Of a stretch of 64,000 nucleotides of DNA, positions 54,557 through 64,000 are shown piece after piece. Below the pieces are notes generated by a model, which worked only from the letters and a program-made list of their open reading frames with translations, searched no databases and was not told the origin of the DNA. The translations under genes and the position numbers were made by a program. This DNA comes from Neisseria subflava (GTDB lineage Bacteria > Pseudomonadota > Gammaproteobacteria > Burkholderiales > Neisseriaceae), in contig NZ_CP073117.1 in the NCBI RefSeq assembly GCF_024205745.1, forward strand, positions 372,001 to 436,000, given 5' to 3'. Numbering within the stretch: the first letter of the stretch is position 1; each line of letters opens with the position of its first letter.

Positions 54557-55789
54557 ATGGGCTTGAAACATTTTCTTGAAAAAATCGAACCGCACTTCCT
54601 GCCGGGCGGCAAACATGAAAAATGGTATGCCCTCTACGAAGCTGCGGCGACGATTTTCTATACATCCGGCGCGGTAACGCGCAAAGCGGCCCACGTCCGC
54701 GATGCGCTCGATTCCAAGCGCATGATGATTTTGGTGTGGCTGGCTTTGTTCCCTGCCATGTTCTACGGTATGTACAACGTTGGCGTACAGGCATTCGGTG
54801 CGTTAACGCCTGATTTACTGCAACAAAATATCGCCAACGACTGGCATTACGCCCTTGCCAACGCTTTGGGCATCAATATGTCGTCTGAAGCGGGCGTATT
54901 GGGCAAAATGCTCTTCGGCGCGATTTTCTTCCTGCCGATTTACGCGACTGTATTTGTCGTGGGCGGCTTCTGGGAAGTTTTGTTCGCCACTGTGCGCAAA
55001 CACGAAATCAACGAAGGTTTCTTCGTGACTTCGATTCTGTTTGCTTTGATCGTTCCACCTACCCTGCCTTTGTGGCAAGCGGCTTTGGGTATTTCTTTCG
55101 GCGTTGTGGTTGCGAAAGAAGTATTCGGCGGTACGGGTAAAAACTTCATGAACCCTGCTCTTGCAGGCCGTGCGTTCCTGTTCTTCGCCTACCCTGCCAA
55201 CATTACCGGCGACACCGTTTGGACTGCGGTTGACGGCTATTCCGGTGCCACTGCGTTGGCGCAATGGGCGGCACACGGTGCAGACGGCCTGAAAAACGCT
55301 GTAACCGGTCAAAACATCTCTTGGATGGATGCGTTTATCGGTAACGTGCCCGGCTCAATCGGCGAAGTATCCACTTTGGCGCTCTTAATCGGCGGCGCGT
55401 TTATCGTGTTTGCCCGCATTGCCTCTTGGCGCATTATCGCCGGTGTGATGATCGGTATGATTACGATGTCTTCGCTGTTTAACTTCATCGGTTCGGACAC
55501 CAACGCCATGTTCTCCATGCCTTGGTACTGGCACTTGGTGGTCGGCGGCTTCGCCATCGGTATGCTGTTTATGGCGACCGACCCGGTTTCCGCTTCCTTT
55601 ACCAATGTCGGCAAATGGTGGTACGGCGCGCTTATCGGTGTAATGTGCGTATTGATCCGCGTGGTCAACCCTGCTTACCCCGAAGGCATGATGTTGGCGA
55701 TTCTGTTTGCCAACCTGTTTGCCCCGATTTTCGACTATTTCGTCGCACAAGCGAACATCAAACGCAGAAAGGCGCGCAGCAATGGCTAA
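54557..55789 (+). CDS. nqrB: Na+-NQR subunit B
   Basis: NqrB is the largest membrane subunit. It carries a covalent FMN on a Thr and riboflavin, and forms part of the Na+ path. The 410-residue protein has about ten membrane helices and the flavinylation site in [11 protein letters not shown] (Thr in SGAT), near residue 235. The [23 protein letters not shown] motif is conserved. It ends 8 bases inside nqrC. Confidence 0.97.
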   Translation: MGLKHFLEKIEPHFLPGGKHEKWYALYEAAATIFYTSGAVTRKAAHVRDALDSKRMMILVWLALFPAMFYGMYNVGVQAFGALTPDLLQQNIANDWHYALANALGINMSSEAGVLGKMLFGAIFFLPIYATVFVVGGFWEVLFATVRKHEINEGFFVTSILFALIVPPTLPLWQAALGISFGVVVAKEVFGGTGKNFMNPALAGRAFLFFAYPANITGDTVWTAVDGYSGATALAQWAAHGADGLKNAVTGQNISWMDAFIGNVPGSIGEVSTLALLIGGAFIVFARIASWRIIAGVMIGMITMSSLFNFIGSDTNAMFSMPWYWHLVVGGFAIGMLFMATDPVSASFTNVGKWWYGALIGVMCVLIRVVNPAYPEGMMLAILFANLFAPIFDYFVAQANIKRRKARSNG

Positions 55790-56558
55790 GAAATTCGATA
55801 AAGACAGCTTCAGCGGCACGCTGATTGTGGTATTGGTTGTCAGCCTGATTTGTTCCATCATCGTTGCTGGTGCGGTCGTTGGCTTGAAACCCATCCAAGA
55901 GAAACAAAAACTCCAAGATAAACAAGGTTATATCTTGAGCGTAGCCGGTTTGATGGATAAAAATACCGACATCAGCAAAACCTTTGCCGAGCGTATCGAG
56001 CAACGTGTCGTGGACTTGGCTACCGGCGAATACGTCGCCGATGCGCCTAAAGACTTCAGCGCACGCGTTGCCGGAAAAGACCCTGCCCAAAGCATCCAAA
56101 TCAAACCTGAAGACGATTTGGCAGGCATCAAAAGCCGTGCTAAATACACTGAGGTTTACTTGGTAAAAGGCGAAGACGGCAAAGTCAGCCAAATCATCCT
56201 GCCTATGCACGGCAACGGTTTGTGGTCTGTTATGTACGGTTTTGTCGCCATTCAACCTGATGGCAACACCATCAACGGCATTACCTACTACGACCAAGGT
56301 GAAACCCCGGGTTTGGGCGGCGAAATCGGCAACCCTCTGTGGCAACAAAAATTCGTCGGCAAAAAACTGTTTGACGAAAAAGGCAAATTTGCCCTGCACG
56401 TCGGCAAAGGCGCAAGTTCAGACAAAGAACACGGCGTAGATGCCCTCTCCGGCGCATCGCTGACGTCTAAAGGTGTACAAGGTTCGTTCGACTACTGGTT
56501 CGGCGAAAACGGCTATATCCCCTACCTGAACAAATTGAAATCAGCAGGAGCACAATAA
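55782..56558 (+). CDS. nqrC: Na+-NQR subunit C
   Basis: NqrC is a membrane-anchored flavoprotein with FMN bound to a Thr on the periplasmic side. The protein has about 258 residues, one N-terminal membrane segment (about residues 13-35) and a large soluble domain. The flavinylation motif is [15 protein letters not shown], in which the Thr is the acceptor for ApbE. The start is ATG 55782, overlapping the nqrB end; an upstream in-frame ATG would overlap nqrB by 80 bases and is not family-like. Confidence 0.95.
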   Translation: MAKKFDKDSFSGTLIVVLVVSLICSIIVAGAVVGLKPIQEKQKLQDKQGYILSVAGLMDKNTDISKTFAERIEQRVVDLATGEYVADAPKDFSARVAGKDPAQSIQIKPEDDLAGIKSRAKYTEVYLVKGEDGKVSQIILPMHGNGLWSVMYGFVAIQPDGNTINGITYYDQGETPGLGGEIGNPLWQQKFVGKKLFDEKGKFALHVGKGASSDKEHGVDALSGASLTSKGVQGSFDYWFGENGYIPYLNKLKSAGAQ

Positions 56559-57184
56559 TGGCTGACATGAAACGCTTGAAACATTTGATGTTCTCACCCT
56601 TTATCGACAACAACCCGATTGCCTTGCAGGTTTTGGGTATTTGTTCGGCTTTGGCGGTTACCACCAAACTTCAGACGGCCATCGTAATGAGTATTTCCGT
56701 AGCTTTGGTAACCGGTTTTTCCAGCTTCTTCATTTCTTTGGTACGCAACTACATCCCCAACAGCATCCGTATTATTGTGCAAATGGCGATTGTTGCTTCC
56801 TTGGTAACGCTGGTTGACCAACTGCTCCAAGCTTTTGCCTATGAACTGTCCAAACAGCTGTCCGTATTCGTCGGCCTGATTATTACCAACTGTATCGTGA
56901 TGGGCCGTGCCGAAGCATTTGCCATGAAAGAGCCTCCTTTGGAGAGCTTGGTTGACGGTATCGGTAACGGCGCAGGTTACGGCTTGATGCTGATTATCAT
57001 CGCAACCATCCGCGAACTGATCGGCTCTGGCAAGCTCTTTGGCTACACCATTTTCCAAACTGTACAAGATGGCGGCTGGTATCAAACCAACGGCTTGTTC
57101 TTGCTCGCCCCTAGCGCGTTCTTCATCATCGGCTTCTTGGTATGGGGTCTGCGCACTTGGAAACCTGAACAGGCGGAGAAATAA
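56558..57184 (+). CDS. nqrD: Na+-NQR subunit D
   Basis: NqrD is an integral subunit with six membrane helices. Together with NqrE it binds an iron centre in the membrane. The 208-residue protein carries a family-typical [19 protein letters not shown] and [23 protein letters not shown]. The Cys in TNC is the expected iron ligand. Its start codon shares one base with the nqrC stop. Confidence 0.96.
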   Translation: MADMKRLKHLMFSPFIDNNPIALQVLGICSALAVTTKLQTAIVMSISVALVTGFSSFFISLVRNYIPNSIRIIVQMAIVASLVTLVDQLLQAFAYELSKQLSVFVGLIITNCIVMGRAEAFAMKEPPLESLVDGIGNGAGYGLMLIIIATIRELIGSGKLFGYTIFQTVQDGGWYQTNGLFLLAPSAFFIIGFLVWGLRTWKPEQAEK

Positions 57185-57187
57185 GAC

Positions 57188-57781
57188 ATGGAACATTACT
57201 TAAGCCTCTTTGTAAAATCCGTCTTTCTGGAAAACATGGCACTTTCCTTCTTCTTAGGGATGTGTACATTTTTGGCGGTATCTAAAAAAGTATCCACTGC
57301 ATTCGGTTTGGGCGTGGCTGTAACTTTCGTACTCGGCCTGTCCGTCCCAGCCAACCAACTCGTTTACTCGCTGTTGAAAGACGGTGCGCTGGTTGAAGGC
57401 GTGGATTTGACCTTCCTGAAATTCATCACCTTCATCGGCGTGATTGCTGCTTTGGTGCAGATTTTGGAAATGTTCTTGGACAAATTCGTCCCTGCCCTCT
57501 ACAACGCATTGGGTATCTACCTGCCTTTGATTACCGTAAACTGCGCGATTTTCGGTGCCGTATCGTTTATGGCGCAACGCGAATACAACTTCGGCGAGTC
57601 CGTTGTATACGGTTTCGGTGCAGGTCTGGGCTGGCTTTTGGCTATTGTCGCTTTGGCGGGCATTACCGAAAAAATGAAATATTCGGATGTCCCTAAAGGT
57701 CTCAAAGGCTTGGGCATTACCTTTATCGCCGCTGGCCTGATGGCAATGGCGTTTATGTCGTTCTCCGGCATCCAGTTATAA
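57188..57781 (+). CDS. nqrE: Na+-NQR subunit E
   Basis: NqrE pairs with NqrD, with inverted topology, around a shared intramembrane iron centre. The 197-residue protein has six membrane helices and the motif [24 protein letters not shown]; the Cys in VNC is the iron ligand. It lies 3 bases after nqrD and 13 before nqrF. Confidence 0.96.
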   Translation: MEHYLSLFVKSVFLENMALSFFLGMCTFLAVSKKVSTAFGLGVAVTFVLGLSVPANQLVYSLLKDGALVEGVDLTFLKFITFIGVIAALVQILEMFLDKFVPALYNALGIYLPLITVNCAIFGAVSFMAQREYNFGESVVYGFGAGLGWLLAIVALAGITEKMKYSDVPKGLKGLGITFIAAGLMAMAFMSFSGIQL

Positions 57782-57794
57782 GAAAGGAATCGGC

Positions 57795-59012
57795 ATGGAG
57801 ATTATTTTAGGTATCGTGATGTTTACCCTCATCGTCTTGGTTTTGGCACTGATGATTCTGTTTGCCAAATCCAAGTTGGTGAGCGAAGGCGACATCACCA
57901 TCAAAGTCAATAACGAAAAAGAGCTGACGATGCCTGCCGGCGGCAAACTGCTGGGTGCGCTTGCCAGCCAAGGCATCTTCGTTCCTTCCGCCTGCGGTGG
58001 CGGCGGTTCGTGCGGACAATGCCGCGTTGTCGTAAAAAGCGGCGGCGGCGACATTCTGCCGACCGAGTTGTCCCACATCAGCAAACGCGAAGCACGCGAA
58101 GGCTGCCGTCTGTCTTGTCAGGTCAACGTCAAAACCGACATGGACATCGAAGTACCGGAAGAAGTGTTCGGCGTGAAAAAATGGGAATGCACCGTCATCT
58201 CCAATGACAACAAAGCAACGTTCATTAAAGAACTCAAGCTTGCCATTCCAGAAGGCGAAGAAGTTCCTTTCCGCGCCGGTGGCTACATCCAAATTGAAGC
58301 TCCTCCTCACACTGTTGCCTACAAAGACTTCGACATTCCTAAGGAATACCACGAAGACTGGGACAAATACAATCTGTGGCAATACGTTTCCAAAGTGGAC
58401 GAGCCGATTTTGCGTGCCTACTCTATGGCTTCATACCCTGAAGAAAAAGGCATCATTATGCTCAACGTGCGTATCGCTACGCCTCCTCCACGCGTACCTG
58501 ACGCACCTCCGGGACAAATGTCTTCTTACATCTGGTCGCTTAAAGCCGGTGATAAAGTAACGATTTCCGGTCCGTTTGGTGAGTTCTTTGCCAAAGATAC
58601 CGATGCCGAAATGGTATTTATCGGCGGTGGTGCGGGTATGGCTCCGATGCGTTCCCACATTTTCGACCAGCTGAAACGTTTGAACTCCAAACGTAAAATT
58701 ACCTTCTGGTATGGTGCACGTTCTAAACGCGAGATGTTCTATGTCGAAGACTTCGACCAACTCGCAGCAGAATTCCCGAACTTTACATGGCATGTTGCCC
58801 TGTCCGACCCATTGCCTGAAGACAACTGGGACGGCTACACAGGCTTCATTCACAACGTGGTTTACGAAAACCACCTGAAAAACCATGAAGCACCGGAAGA
58901 CTGCGAATTCTATATGTGTGGCCCTCCGATCATGAACCAGTCCGTCATCAAAATGCTCAAAGACTTGGGCGTGGAAGACGAAAACATCCTCTTGGACGAT
59001 TTCGGCGGCTAA
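57795..59012 (+). CDS. nqrF: Na+-NQR subunit F, NADH-oxidising
   Basis: NqrF takes electrons from NADH to FAD, then to a [2Fe-2S] centre. The 405-residue protein has an N-terminal membrane helix, then the ferredoxin cysteines in [12 protein letters not shown] (about residues 70-81) and [10 protein letters not shown]. The FAD site is RAYSMASYP near 210, and NADH-binding motifs are [12 protein letters not shown] and MCGPPIMN near the C-terminus. A strong terminator follows. Confidence 0.97.
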   Translation: MEIILGIVMFTLIVLVLALMILFAKSKLVSEGDITIKVNNEKELTMPAGGKLLGALASQGIFVPSACGGGGSCGQCRVVVKSGGGDILPTELSHISKREAREGCRLSCQVNVKTDMDIEVPEEVFGVKKWECTVISNDNKATFIKELKLAIPEGEEVPFRAGGYIQIEAPPHTVAYKDFDIPKEYHEDWDKYNLWQYVSKVDEPILRAYSMASYPEEKGIIMLNVRIATPPPRVPDAPPGQMSSYIWSLKAGDKVTISGPFGEFFAKDTDAEMVFIGGGAGMAPMRSHIFDQLKRLNSKRKITFWYGARSKREMFYVEDFDQLAAEFPNFTWHVALSDPLPEDNWDGYTGFIHNVVYENHLKNHEAPEDCEFYMCGPPIMNQSVIKMLKDLGVEDENILLDDFGG

Positions 59013-59017
59013 CAGAC

Positions 59018-59049
59018 AAAAAGGAAGAAACCTCGGTTTCTTCCTTTTT
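59018..59049 (+). terminator. strong intrinsic terminator after nqrF
   Basis: AAAAAGGAAGAAACC (59018-59032) pairs with GGTTTCTTCCTTTTT (59035-59049), a perfect 15-bp inverted repeat. Confidence 0.9.
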
Positions 59050-59055
59050 TATTGC

Positions 59056-59090
59056 CAGGCCGTCTGAAAACCATACTTTCAGACGGCCTG
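59056..59090 (+). terminator. paired uptake sequences before apbE
   Basis: CAGGCCGTCTGAAA (59056-59069) pairs with TTTCAGACGGCCTG (59077-59090). With the hairpin at 59018 it makes a double barrier between nqrF and apbE. Confidence 0.6.
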
Positions 59091-59144
59091 AACCTTTCTT
59101 TTACGATACAATAAAGGCTTCAAAAAATAATCCGCAAATCCCTT

Positions 59145-60212
59145 ATGCCGTTTCTTTCCAATTCATTTTGCCGTCCGATAATCGGTTGTACCGTTGCCAT
59201 CTTTTCCGCACTCACGCTCTCTGCCTGCCAACCTGAAAAACAACAAACCATCACCCTGCAAGGCGAGACCATGGGCACGACCTATACCGTCAAATATCTT
59301 TCAGACGGCCAAGACAAACTCCCCTCCCCTGCCGAAATACAAAAACGCATTGATGACGCACTTAAAGAAGTCAATCGGCAAATGTCTACCTACCAGACCG
59401 ATTCCGAAATCAGCCAATTCAACCAACTGCGTACCATCAATCAAGCAATGCCCATTTCCCAAGACTTTGCCTATGTGACCGGCGAAGCCTTGCGTTTAAA
59501 CAAACTAACGCACGGCGCACTGGACGTAACCGTCGGTCCTTTGGTCAACCTTTGGGGATTCGGCCCGCAAAAAGAAATCACACACGAACCAACCGCGCAA
59601 GAAATCCAACATGCTTCAGAAATGGTCGGTACGGACAAACTCAAACTTTCCCAAGACGGACAGCAACCTACGCTTGCCAAAACCCATCCCGAAGTCTATT
59701 TAGACCTATCCTCCATCGCCAAAGGTTTTGGCGTGGATAAAACCGCCGCCGAACTTGAAAAACTCAATATCGGCAATTATTTGGTAGAAATCGGAGGCGA
59801 GTTGCATGGTAAAGGCCACAATGCGCAAGGCAATCCTTGGCGTATCGGCATCGAGCAGCCCAATATCGTTCAAGGCGGCGCCACTCAAATTACCATTCCA
59901 TTGGACAATAAATCACTGGCCACATCCGGCGACTACCGTATTTTCCATGTCGATAAGTCAGGCCGCCGCCTTTCCCATATCATCAACCCTAAAACCAAAC
60001 AACCCATTAGCCACAACCTTGCTTCCATCAGCGTAGTAGCTGAAAACGCTACACTTGCAGACGGCCTTTCAACCGGCTTGTTCGTCCTCGGAGAAACCGA
60101 AGCACTTAAACTTGCCGAGCAAGAAAATCTCGCCGTTTTCCTTATCATCCGAACCCCGCAAGGCGGCTACCATACTGAAATGTCCAGCGCATTCAAGAAA
60201 TTATTAAACTAA
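59145..60212 (+). CDS. apbE: FAD:protein FMN transferase ApbE
   Basis: ApbE attaches FMN to Thr residues of NqrB and NqrC from FAD. The 355-residue precursor is a lipoprotein, with lipobox LSAC at Cys28, so it acts in the periplasm. Motifs include GETMGTTYTVKY, DVTVGPLVNLWGFGP, SSIAKGFGVD and VEIGGELHGKGHNAQGNPWRIGIEQP, with Asp/His metal-binding residues near the C-terminus. It lies beyond two hairpins, so it probably has its own promoter, followed by nqrM. Confidence 0.96.
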   Translation: MPFLSNSFCRPIIGCTVAIFSALTLSACQPEKQQTITLQGETMGTTYTVKYLSDGQDKLPSPAEIQKRIDDALKEVNRQMSTYQTDSEISQFNQLRTINQAMPISQDFAYVTGEALRLNKLTHGALDVTVGPLVNLWGFGPQKEITHEPTAQEIQHASEMVGTDKLKLSQDGQQPTLAKTHPEVYLDLSSIAKGFGVDKTAAELEKLNIGNYLVEIGGELHGKGHNAQGNPWRIGIEQPNIVQGGATQITIPLDNKSLATSGDYRIFHVDKSGRRLSHIINPKTKQPISHNLASISVVAENATLADGLSTGLFVLGETEALKLAEQENLAVFLIIRTPQGGYHTEMSSAFKKLLN

Positions 60213-60229
60213 CCTTCAGGAATACACAC

Positions 60230-60451
60230 ATGAAAACCCTCCTCCTTACTTTCGGCATTTTTATCATTGTCATCCTCGGCATGGCAGTCGGCTATATTTT
60301 CTCCAAACGCACCATCAAAGGCAGCTGCGGCGGCATTTCCTCTCTCGGCATGAAAAAAATGTGCGATTGTGATACGCCATGCGATACCTTGCAAAAAGAA
60401 CTGGATAAAAAACAACATTCCGACAACCAAGGCATCAAAGTCGATCATTAA
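60230..60451 (+). CDS. nqrM: Na+-NQR maturation protein NqrM
   Basis: NqrM (DUF539) is needed for maturation of Na+-NQR, probably by delivering iron to the NqrD/NqrE centre. The 73-residue protein has one membrane segment (residues 3-24) and a Cys-rich tail: GSCGG, then MCDCDTPC. Four to five Cys residues lie as in the family. It is 17 bases after apbE and shares its transcript. Confidence 0.94.
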   Translation: MKTLLLTFGIFIIVILGMAVGYIFSKRTIKGSCGGISSLGMKKMCDCDTPCDTLQKELDKKQHSDNQGIKVDH

Positions 60452-60515
60452 GTCGTTGTTGAATGTTTATTCATGATTTAAGGCTGCTTATCCCCTATCA
60501 GGCCGTCTGAAAAAT

Positions 60516-60555
60516 AAAAGAGCGTGACCCCAATGGATACACGCTCTTTTATTTT
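60516..60555 (+). terminator. intrinsic terminator of apbE-nqrM
   Basis: AAAAGAGCGTG (60516-60526) pairs with CACGCTCTTTT (60540-60550), followed by ATTTTG. A single uptake sequence precedes it. Confidence 0.85.
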
Positions 60556-60633
60556 GCCTCTTACAAAGCAATCCAAAAATATCTTGCATACACATTTGAA
60601 ACAAGCCCCCAAAACCAATCATGAAACAAAAAG

Positions 60634-60661
60634 AAAAGCTCCTGCAAAACAGGAGCTTTTT
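60634..60661 (-). terminator. intrinsic terminator of rpmB-rpmG
   Basis: AAAAGCTCCTG (60634-60644) pairs with CAGGAGCTTTT (60650-60660) with a CAAAA loop. On the minus strand a T tract follows, 17 bases beyond the rpmG stop. Confidence 0.85.
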
Positions 60662-60677
60662 CTTGGAAGAAACCGGA

Positions 60678-60833
60678 TTATTTCAATTTAGTTTCTTTGT
60701 AAATAACGTGTTTACGGGCTACTGGGTCAAATTTTTTGATTTCCAGTTTGCCAGGCATAGTACGTTTGTTTTTAGTAGTTGTGTAGAAGTGACCAGTACC
60801 AGCGCTGGACTCCAGTTTGATTTTATCGCGCAT
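60678..60833 (-). CDS. rpmG: 50S ribosomal protein L33
   Basis: This 51-residue basic protein reads [20 protein letters not shown] at its start and ends VIYKETKLK, and is a complete L33. It lacks the CxxC zinc pairs of some L33 paralogues, so it is the zinc-free form. ATG 60833 has AAGGAT just upstream. It follows rpmB by 30 bases in the usual rpmB-rpmG operon. Confidence 0.95.
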   Translation of the reverse strand: MRDKIKLESSAGTGHFYTTTKNKRTMPGKLEIKKFDPVARKHVIYKETKLK

Positions 60834-60863
60834 TGCAGTAATCCTTAATTAATGGTGTTTAAA

Positions 60864-61097
60864 TTAAGCTTCGCCGCGAGCACGCAAATCAGCCAATACG
60901 ACATCAATGCCTACTTTATCGATGGTGCGCAATGCAGCGTTAGAAACGCGTAGGCGAACCCAGCGGTTTTCACTTTCTACCCAGAAACGACGTGATTGCA
61001 AGTTAGGCAAAAAACGACGTTTGGTTTTGTTGTTGGCGTGTGATACGTTATTGCCAGACATCGGGCGCTTACCGGTCACTTTGCAAACTCGTGCCAT
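60864..61097 (-). CDS. rpmB: 50S ribosomal protein L28
   Basis: The 77-residue protein starts [20 protein letters not shown] and continues [25 protein letters not shown], the L28 signature. It ends in a basic-acidic tail. It is the first gene of rpmB-rpmG. A promoter must lie between 61098 and about 61250. Confidence 0.97.
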   Translation of the reverse strand: MARVCKVTGKRPMSGNNVSHANNKTKRRFLPNLQSRRFWVESENRWVRLRVSNAALRTIDKVGIDVVLADLRARGEA

Positions 61098-61310
61098 GGT
61101 TAGTCTCCAAACTTCTAAAATAGTAAAACGCGATTTATACCACGAAATCCGCCTTCAGTTCAAGTCGTTTACTGAAAAAACGGGATTTGTGGAAATAAAC
61201 CTTCTCAATATGTTGCATCTGCGAAACGGTATCTCGCAAAGCCTTAACTTTTCAATTATAACGGATTTCTTCAAAAAAATCATCTGTCGTTTGCGCGGTC
61301 GGCGAAATAA

Positions 61311-61341
61311 ACAGGCCGTCTGAACATTTCAGACGGCCTGT
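61311..61341 (-). terminator. paired uptake sequences after brnQ
   Basis: ACAGGCCGTCTGAA (61311-61324) pairs with TTCAGACGGCCTGT (61328-61341). It lies just past the brnQ stop codon on the minus strand. Confidence 0.7.
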
Positions 61342-61347
61342 TTGTCA

Positions 61348-62676
61348 TCATGCTTTTTTCTTCAACGCCGCATTCAAAATACAGCCGAGTATAAAGCAGG
61401 CTAAAGAGGGAACAACCCACCCCAAACCGATATTGTAAAACGGCAATGCGCGCTCGATGGCAGCGGCGGTGTCGGCATCCAATCCAAACGCGGCCTTATA
61501 GGCATCGAGCAAACCGACCACAAGGGCCGCCATCATGGTGCAGAAATAGACAATACGGCCGCCGCCAAACAATTTATCCGTCAAAGCCAGCAGAATGATG
61601 ACGATGGTCAGCGGATACAACAGCATCAACATAGGGATGGAAAACTGCAAAATCGCTGACAGGCCTTTATTGGCCAACAGGATAGACACCACCGTATTCA
61701 GTATCACAAAGGCTTTATAAGAAATACCCGGGCAAAGACGGTTAAAATATTCGGCGCATGAAGTAATCAAGCCAACGGCCGTACTCAGACAGGCAAGCAG
61801 CACCATGACGCCAAGCAACACAATACCGGCCATACCGAAATAGTGTTGTGCAGTTTTAGACAAAACCGACGCGCCATTTTCCTGTAAGCCGATACCGGCC
61901 ACACCTGTCGCGCCCATATAGCCGATAAACAGGTAAACCACTGCCAAACAAGAAGCCGCCAACACGCCCGAAATCGTCGTGGTCTTCAGCAAGTCCGCGC
62001 GGTTGTCCACGCCCATGGCGCGAACGGCATCGATGACGATGATGGCAAACACCAGCGAAGCCAGCGCGTCCATGGTGCCGTAGCCTTCCAAAATGCCTTT
62101 AACCAACGGATAAGTGGCAAAATCACCTTGCGCCGCCTGCGGCACACCCATTGGATTAATGGCGGCATAGCCGACCAATATCGCAATTGACAACAACAAA
62201 ACAGGCGTGAGGATTTTACCGATACGGTCAACCAGCTTACCTGGAGAAATCGACAGCCAATAAGTCATGCCGAAAAACACCAAGCTGAATACGGCCAATG
62301 CGATGTTTTTCCAAGATTCATCAATGAAAGGGGAAATCGCGGTTTCAAAAGACACTGTCGCCGTACGCGGCATGGCAAACAGAGGGCCGATTGCCAGATA
62401 AAGCGCAGCGGCAAAAGTCACGCCGTACCAAGGCGCAACACGGGAAGCCAATGCCTCCACATCGCGCGAGCCGGAATAGCCGACGGCAATCACGCCCAAT
62501 AATGGCAAACCCGCCCCTGTCAGCAAAAAGCCAAACATGGCCGAAAGCCAGTTTTCACCGGCCTGCTGCCCTAAAAAAGCAGGAAAAATCAGATTCCCCG
62601 CCCCAAAAAACAGGGCAAACAACATTAAGCCCACTGCCCATAAAGAAGCTTTGGTATGACTTGTCGTCGAATCCAT
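61348..62676 (-). CDS. brnQ: branched-chain amino acid:cation symporter BrnQ
   Basis: BrnQ (LIVCS family) imports leucine, isoleucine and valine with Na+ or H+. The 442-residue protein has about twelve membrane helices and begins with the family signature LWAVGLMLFALFFGAGNLIFPAFLGQQAG. YGTMDALASLVFAIIVIDAVRAMG follows near residue 195. Its 5' end lies one base from the 3' end of scpA, so co-transcription with scpA is likely. Confidence 0.95.
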   Translation of the reverse strand: MDSTTSHTKASLWAVGLMLFALFFGAGNLIFPAFLGQQAGENWLSAMFGFLLTGAGLPLLGVIAVGYSGSRDVEALASRVAPWYGVTFAAALYLAIGPLFAMPRTATVSFETAISPFIDESWKNIALAVFSLVFFGMTYWLSISPGKLVDRIGKILTPVLLLSIAILVGYAAINPMGVPQAAQGDFATYPLVKGILEGYGTMDALASLVFAIIVIDAVRAMGVDNRADLLKTTTISGVLAASCLAVVYLFIGYMGATGVAGIGLQENGASVLSKTAQHYFGMAGIVLLGVMVLLACLSTAVGLITSCAEYFNRLCPGISYKAFVILNTVVSILLANKGLSAILQFSIPMLMLLYPLTIVIILLALTDKLFGGGRIVYFCTMMAALVVGLLDAYKAAFGLDADTAAAIERALPFYNIGLGWVVPSLACFILGCILNAALKKKA

Positions 62677-62677
62677 T

Positions 62678-63574
62678 TTAGTTCTCTTTTTTCAAATTCT
62701 CATTATCGGTTTCATCGGCTTCAAGGCCGTCTGAAAGCATTTCAGCTTCGTTTGTTTCCAAACCATCTTTCAGGCTGATTTCGATTTCACCATAATTTTC
62801 AGGCTGCACGATACGCACCAAGCCTTCTTTAGCCAATTCCAGCAATGCAATAAAATTGACCACCACATATGTCGCGCCCTGCTCCGGCTTAAACAAATCG
62901 CTGAACTTACTGATACCGCTTTCGTTCAAACGGCGCAAAATCGCCGTCATCTGCGCGCGCACGGAAATGGTTTCCCGCACCACTTCATGGCTGCGCGTAT
63001 GCTTGGCACGCGACAAAATTCCCAACCAAGCCTGCGTTAAATCGGCAACGTACACTTCCGGCAACTTCGCTTCGACCGCAATTTCCAACGGCAAATACGC
63101 CCAAGCAAAATCACGCCCGGCACGCGGCAACGCATCCAAGCCCTGAGCCGCCAGTTTCATCTGTTCGTAAGCCAACAGACGGCGCACCAACTCAGCACGC
63201 GGATCCTCCTCTTCATCCTCAACTTCTTCAGGACGCGGCAGAAGCAGGCGCGATTTAATTTCAATCAACATCGCCGCCATCAGCAGGTATTCCGCCGCCA
63301 AATCAAACTGATACACTTCCATTTGGGCAATATAGTGCAGATACTGCTCGGTAATCCTCACCATCGGAATATCGAGGACATCAATATTTTGCTTGCGGAT
63401 GAGGTACAGCAACAAATCCAACGGCCCTTGGAAGCTGCTCAATACCACCTTCAACGCATCAGGCGGAATAAACAAATCCTGCGGCACATCGGTGACAGGC
63501 TGACCGAACACCCACGCAACGGTATGTTCAGACGGCATTGCGGCAGTGGAAGAAATAAGGTGTTCTGAAGGCAT
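62678..63574 (-). CDS. scpA: segregation and condensation protein A
   Basis: ScpA is the kleisin bridging SMC heads, with ScpB, in chromosome organisation. The 298-residue protein has an N-terminal leader of about 40 residues and the kleisin N-domain SFQGPLDLLLYLIRKQNIDVLDIPMVRITEQYL. A middle with acidic EEVEDEEEDPRAELVRRLLAYEQMK and a C-terminal winged helix (residues about 195-270) follow. An earlier or later ATG within the leader is possible. The gene is followed directly by brnQ. Confidence 0.93.
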   Translation of the reverse strand: MPSEHLISSTAAMPSEHTVAWVFGQPVTDVPQDLFIPPDALKVVLSSFQGPLDLLLYLIRKQNIDVLDIPMVRITEQYLHYIAQMEVYQFDLAAEYLLMAAMLIEIKSRLLLPRPEEVEDEEEDPRAELVRRLLAYEQMKLAAQGLDALPRAGRDFAWAYLPLEIAVEAKLPEVYVADLTQAWLGILSRAKHTRSHEVVRETISVRAQMTAILRRLNESGISKFSDLFKPEQGATYVVVNFIALLELAKEGLVRIVQPENYGEIEISLKDGLETNEAEMLSDGLEADETDNENLKKEN

Positions 63575-63666
63575 GGTTAAAGGGTCTTTTTCTTTTTAAG
63601 TTTCGTAAGAAGTTTCATCAACAAAAGGCCGTCTGAAACAAGGACAGCCCTTTTTTAATATAAAAA

Positions 63667-64000
63667 TCAGCGTTTTTTACGATTGATTTGCAAAGAAACA
63701 ATGGCGACGGCAAAGGTCTGGGCCAAGGCCATCCCCAACAGCGGCAGGCTGGCAAAAACTGTACCCGTCAGTACCGAGCCAATATCTCGGGACAACACAA
63801 AACCATCCCTCGCAAGCATCGCCACGATCAAAGCCAACAGCAGCAAACTTTCGCAGCCGACCAAAAACCAAATCATTTTAACCGAATGGCGTTTGCGCCA
63901 TTTCATAATACCGGCGTGCAAAAGACTGAATATCACGACGGACAGAAACGGATAAAGAAAAGTGGTGAATGGGCGGTCATAACCGCTTTGCACACACAAA
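63667..64000 (-). CDS. membrane protein, partial
   Basis: The frame is open to the window edge and the start is not visible, so this is the C-terminal part (at least 110 residues). It has three membrane segments (PFLSVVIFSLLHAGIM, VKMIWFLVGCESLLLLALIVAML, LTGTVFASLPLLGMALAQTFAVAIV) and a basic C-terminus (NRKKR). I do not recognise the family. It lies 93 bases upstream of scpA on the same strand and may share a transcript. Confidence 0.6.
   Translation of the reverse strand, partial: LCVQSGYDRPFTTFLYPFLSVVIFSLLHAGIMKWRKRHSVKMIWFLVGCESLLLLALIVAMLARDGFVLSRDIGSVLTGTVFASLPLLGMALAQTFAVAIVSLQINRKKR

Overview
This window is chromosomal DNA from a Neisseria. The 10-base DNA uptake core GCCGTCTGAA and its complement recur dozens of times, mostly in the 12-base form AGGCCGTCTGAA and often as head-to-head pairs that form terminators. 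Other genus markers are a lipid-modified azurin with an Ala/Pro/Glu-rich (H.8-like) arm, a tri-haem CcoP, a small ProQ and the nqr/apbE/nqrM block. The AG dialect of the uptake sequence and a sigma-54-type pilin promoter point to a commensal rather than to meningococcus or gonococcus; I cannot fix the species.

Layout. 1-4.6 kb: a broken VOC fragment, a lipoprotein, dapE (frameshifted), an HI_0552-like protein, a hemerythrin, azurin and a DciA-like protein. 4.7-16.9 kb: secA, aroC, a membrane protein, proQ, pit, anmK and a TerC/CBS protein behind a structured leader. An AT-rich accessory patch follows, with IS5-type remnants, two orphan genes and tRNA-Asn. 16.9-22.6 kb: a five-gene operon (FimV-like, receiver-like, Ras-like GTPase, unknown, Roadblock), then rlmD (frameshifted). 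22.7-34.8 kb: an L,D-transpeptidase, queC with a preQ1-I riboswitch, a CDP-alcohol phosphatidyltransferase, a Pycsar-type membrane/propeller fusion, a PP2C phosphatase, and an operon resembling E. coli ynbBCD with an added acyltransferase. 35-41.3 kb: ubiUVT behind an FNR-type promoter, convergent with ccoNOQP. 41.6-47.2 kb: an M61 peptidase, a small phosphatase-like protein, an XRE regulator and glnD. 47.2-49 kb: two tandem type IV pilins behind a sigma-54 promoter. 49.4-64 kb: an Lrp regulator, DUF1415, DUF454, an NhaD-type antiporter, nqrABCDEF-apbE-nqrM, rpmB-rpmG, brnQ, scpA and a partial membrane protein.

How the parts fit. Several modules concern respiration across oxygen levels: cbb3 oxidase, O2-independent ubiquinone hydroxylation, Na+-NQR with its flavin transferase and iron-delivery protein, a Na+/H+ antiporter and azurin. 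A second theme is envelope and surface: the ynb-like lipid genes, L,D-transpeptidase, anmK, pilins, and the GTPase/Roadblock/FimV operon, which resembles polarity modules that steer type IV pili.

The most promising under-described systems are the GTPase/Roadblock/FimV operon, the ynb-like lipid cluster and the Pycsar-TM/propeller fusion. Two conserved genes (dapE, rlmD) are each broken by loss of one base in a G/C homopolymer. This looks more like consensus error than biology, so read those two loci with caution.
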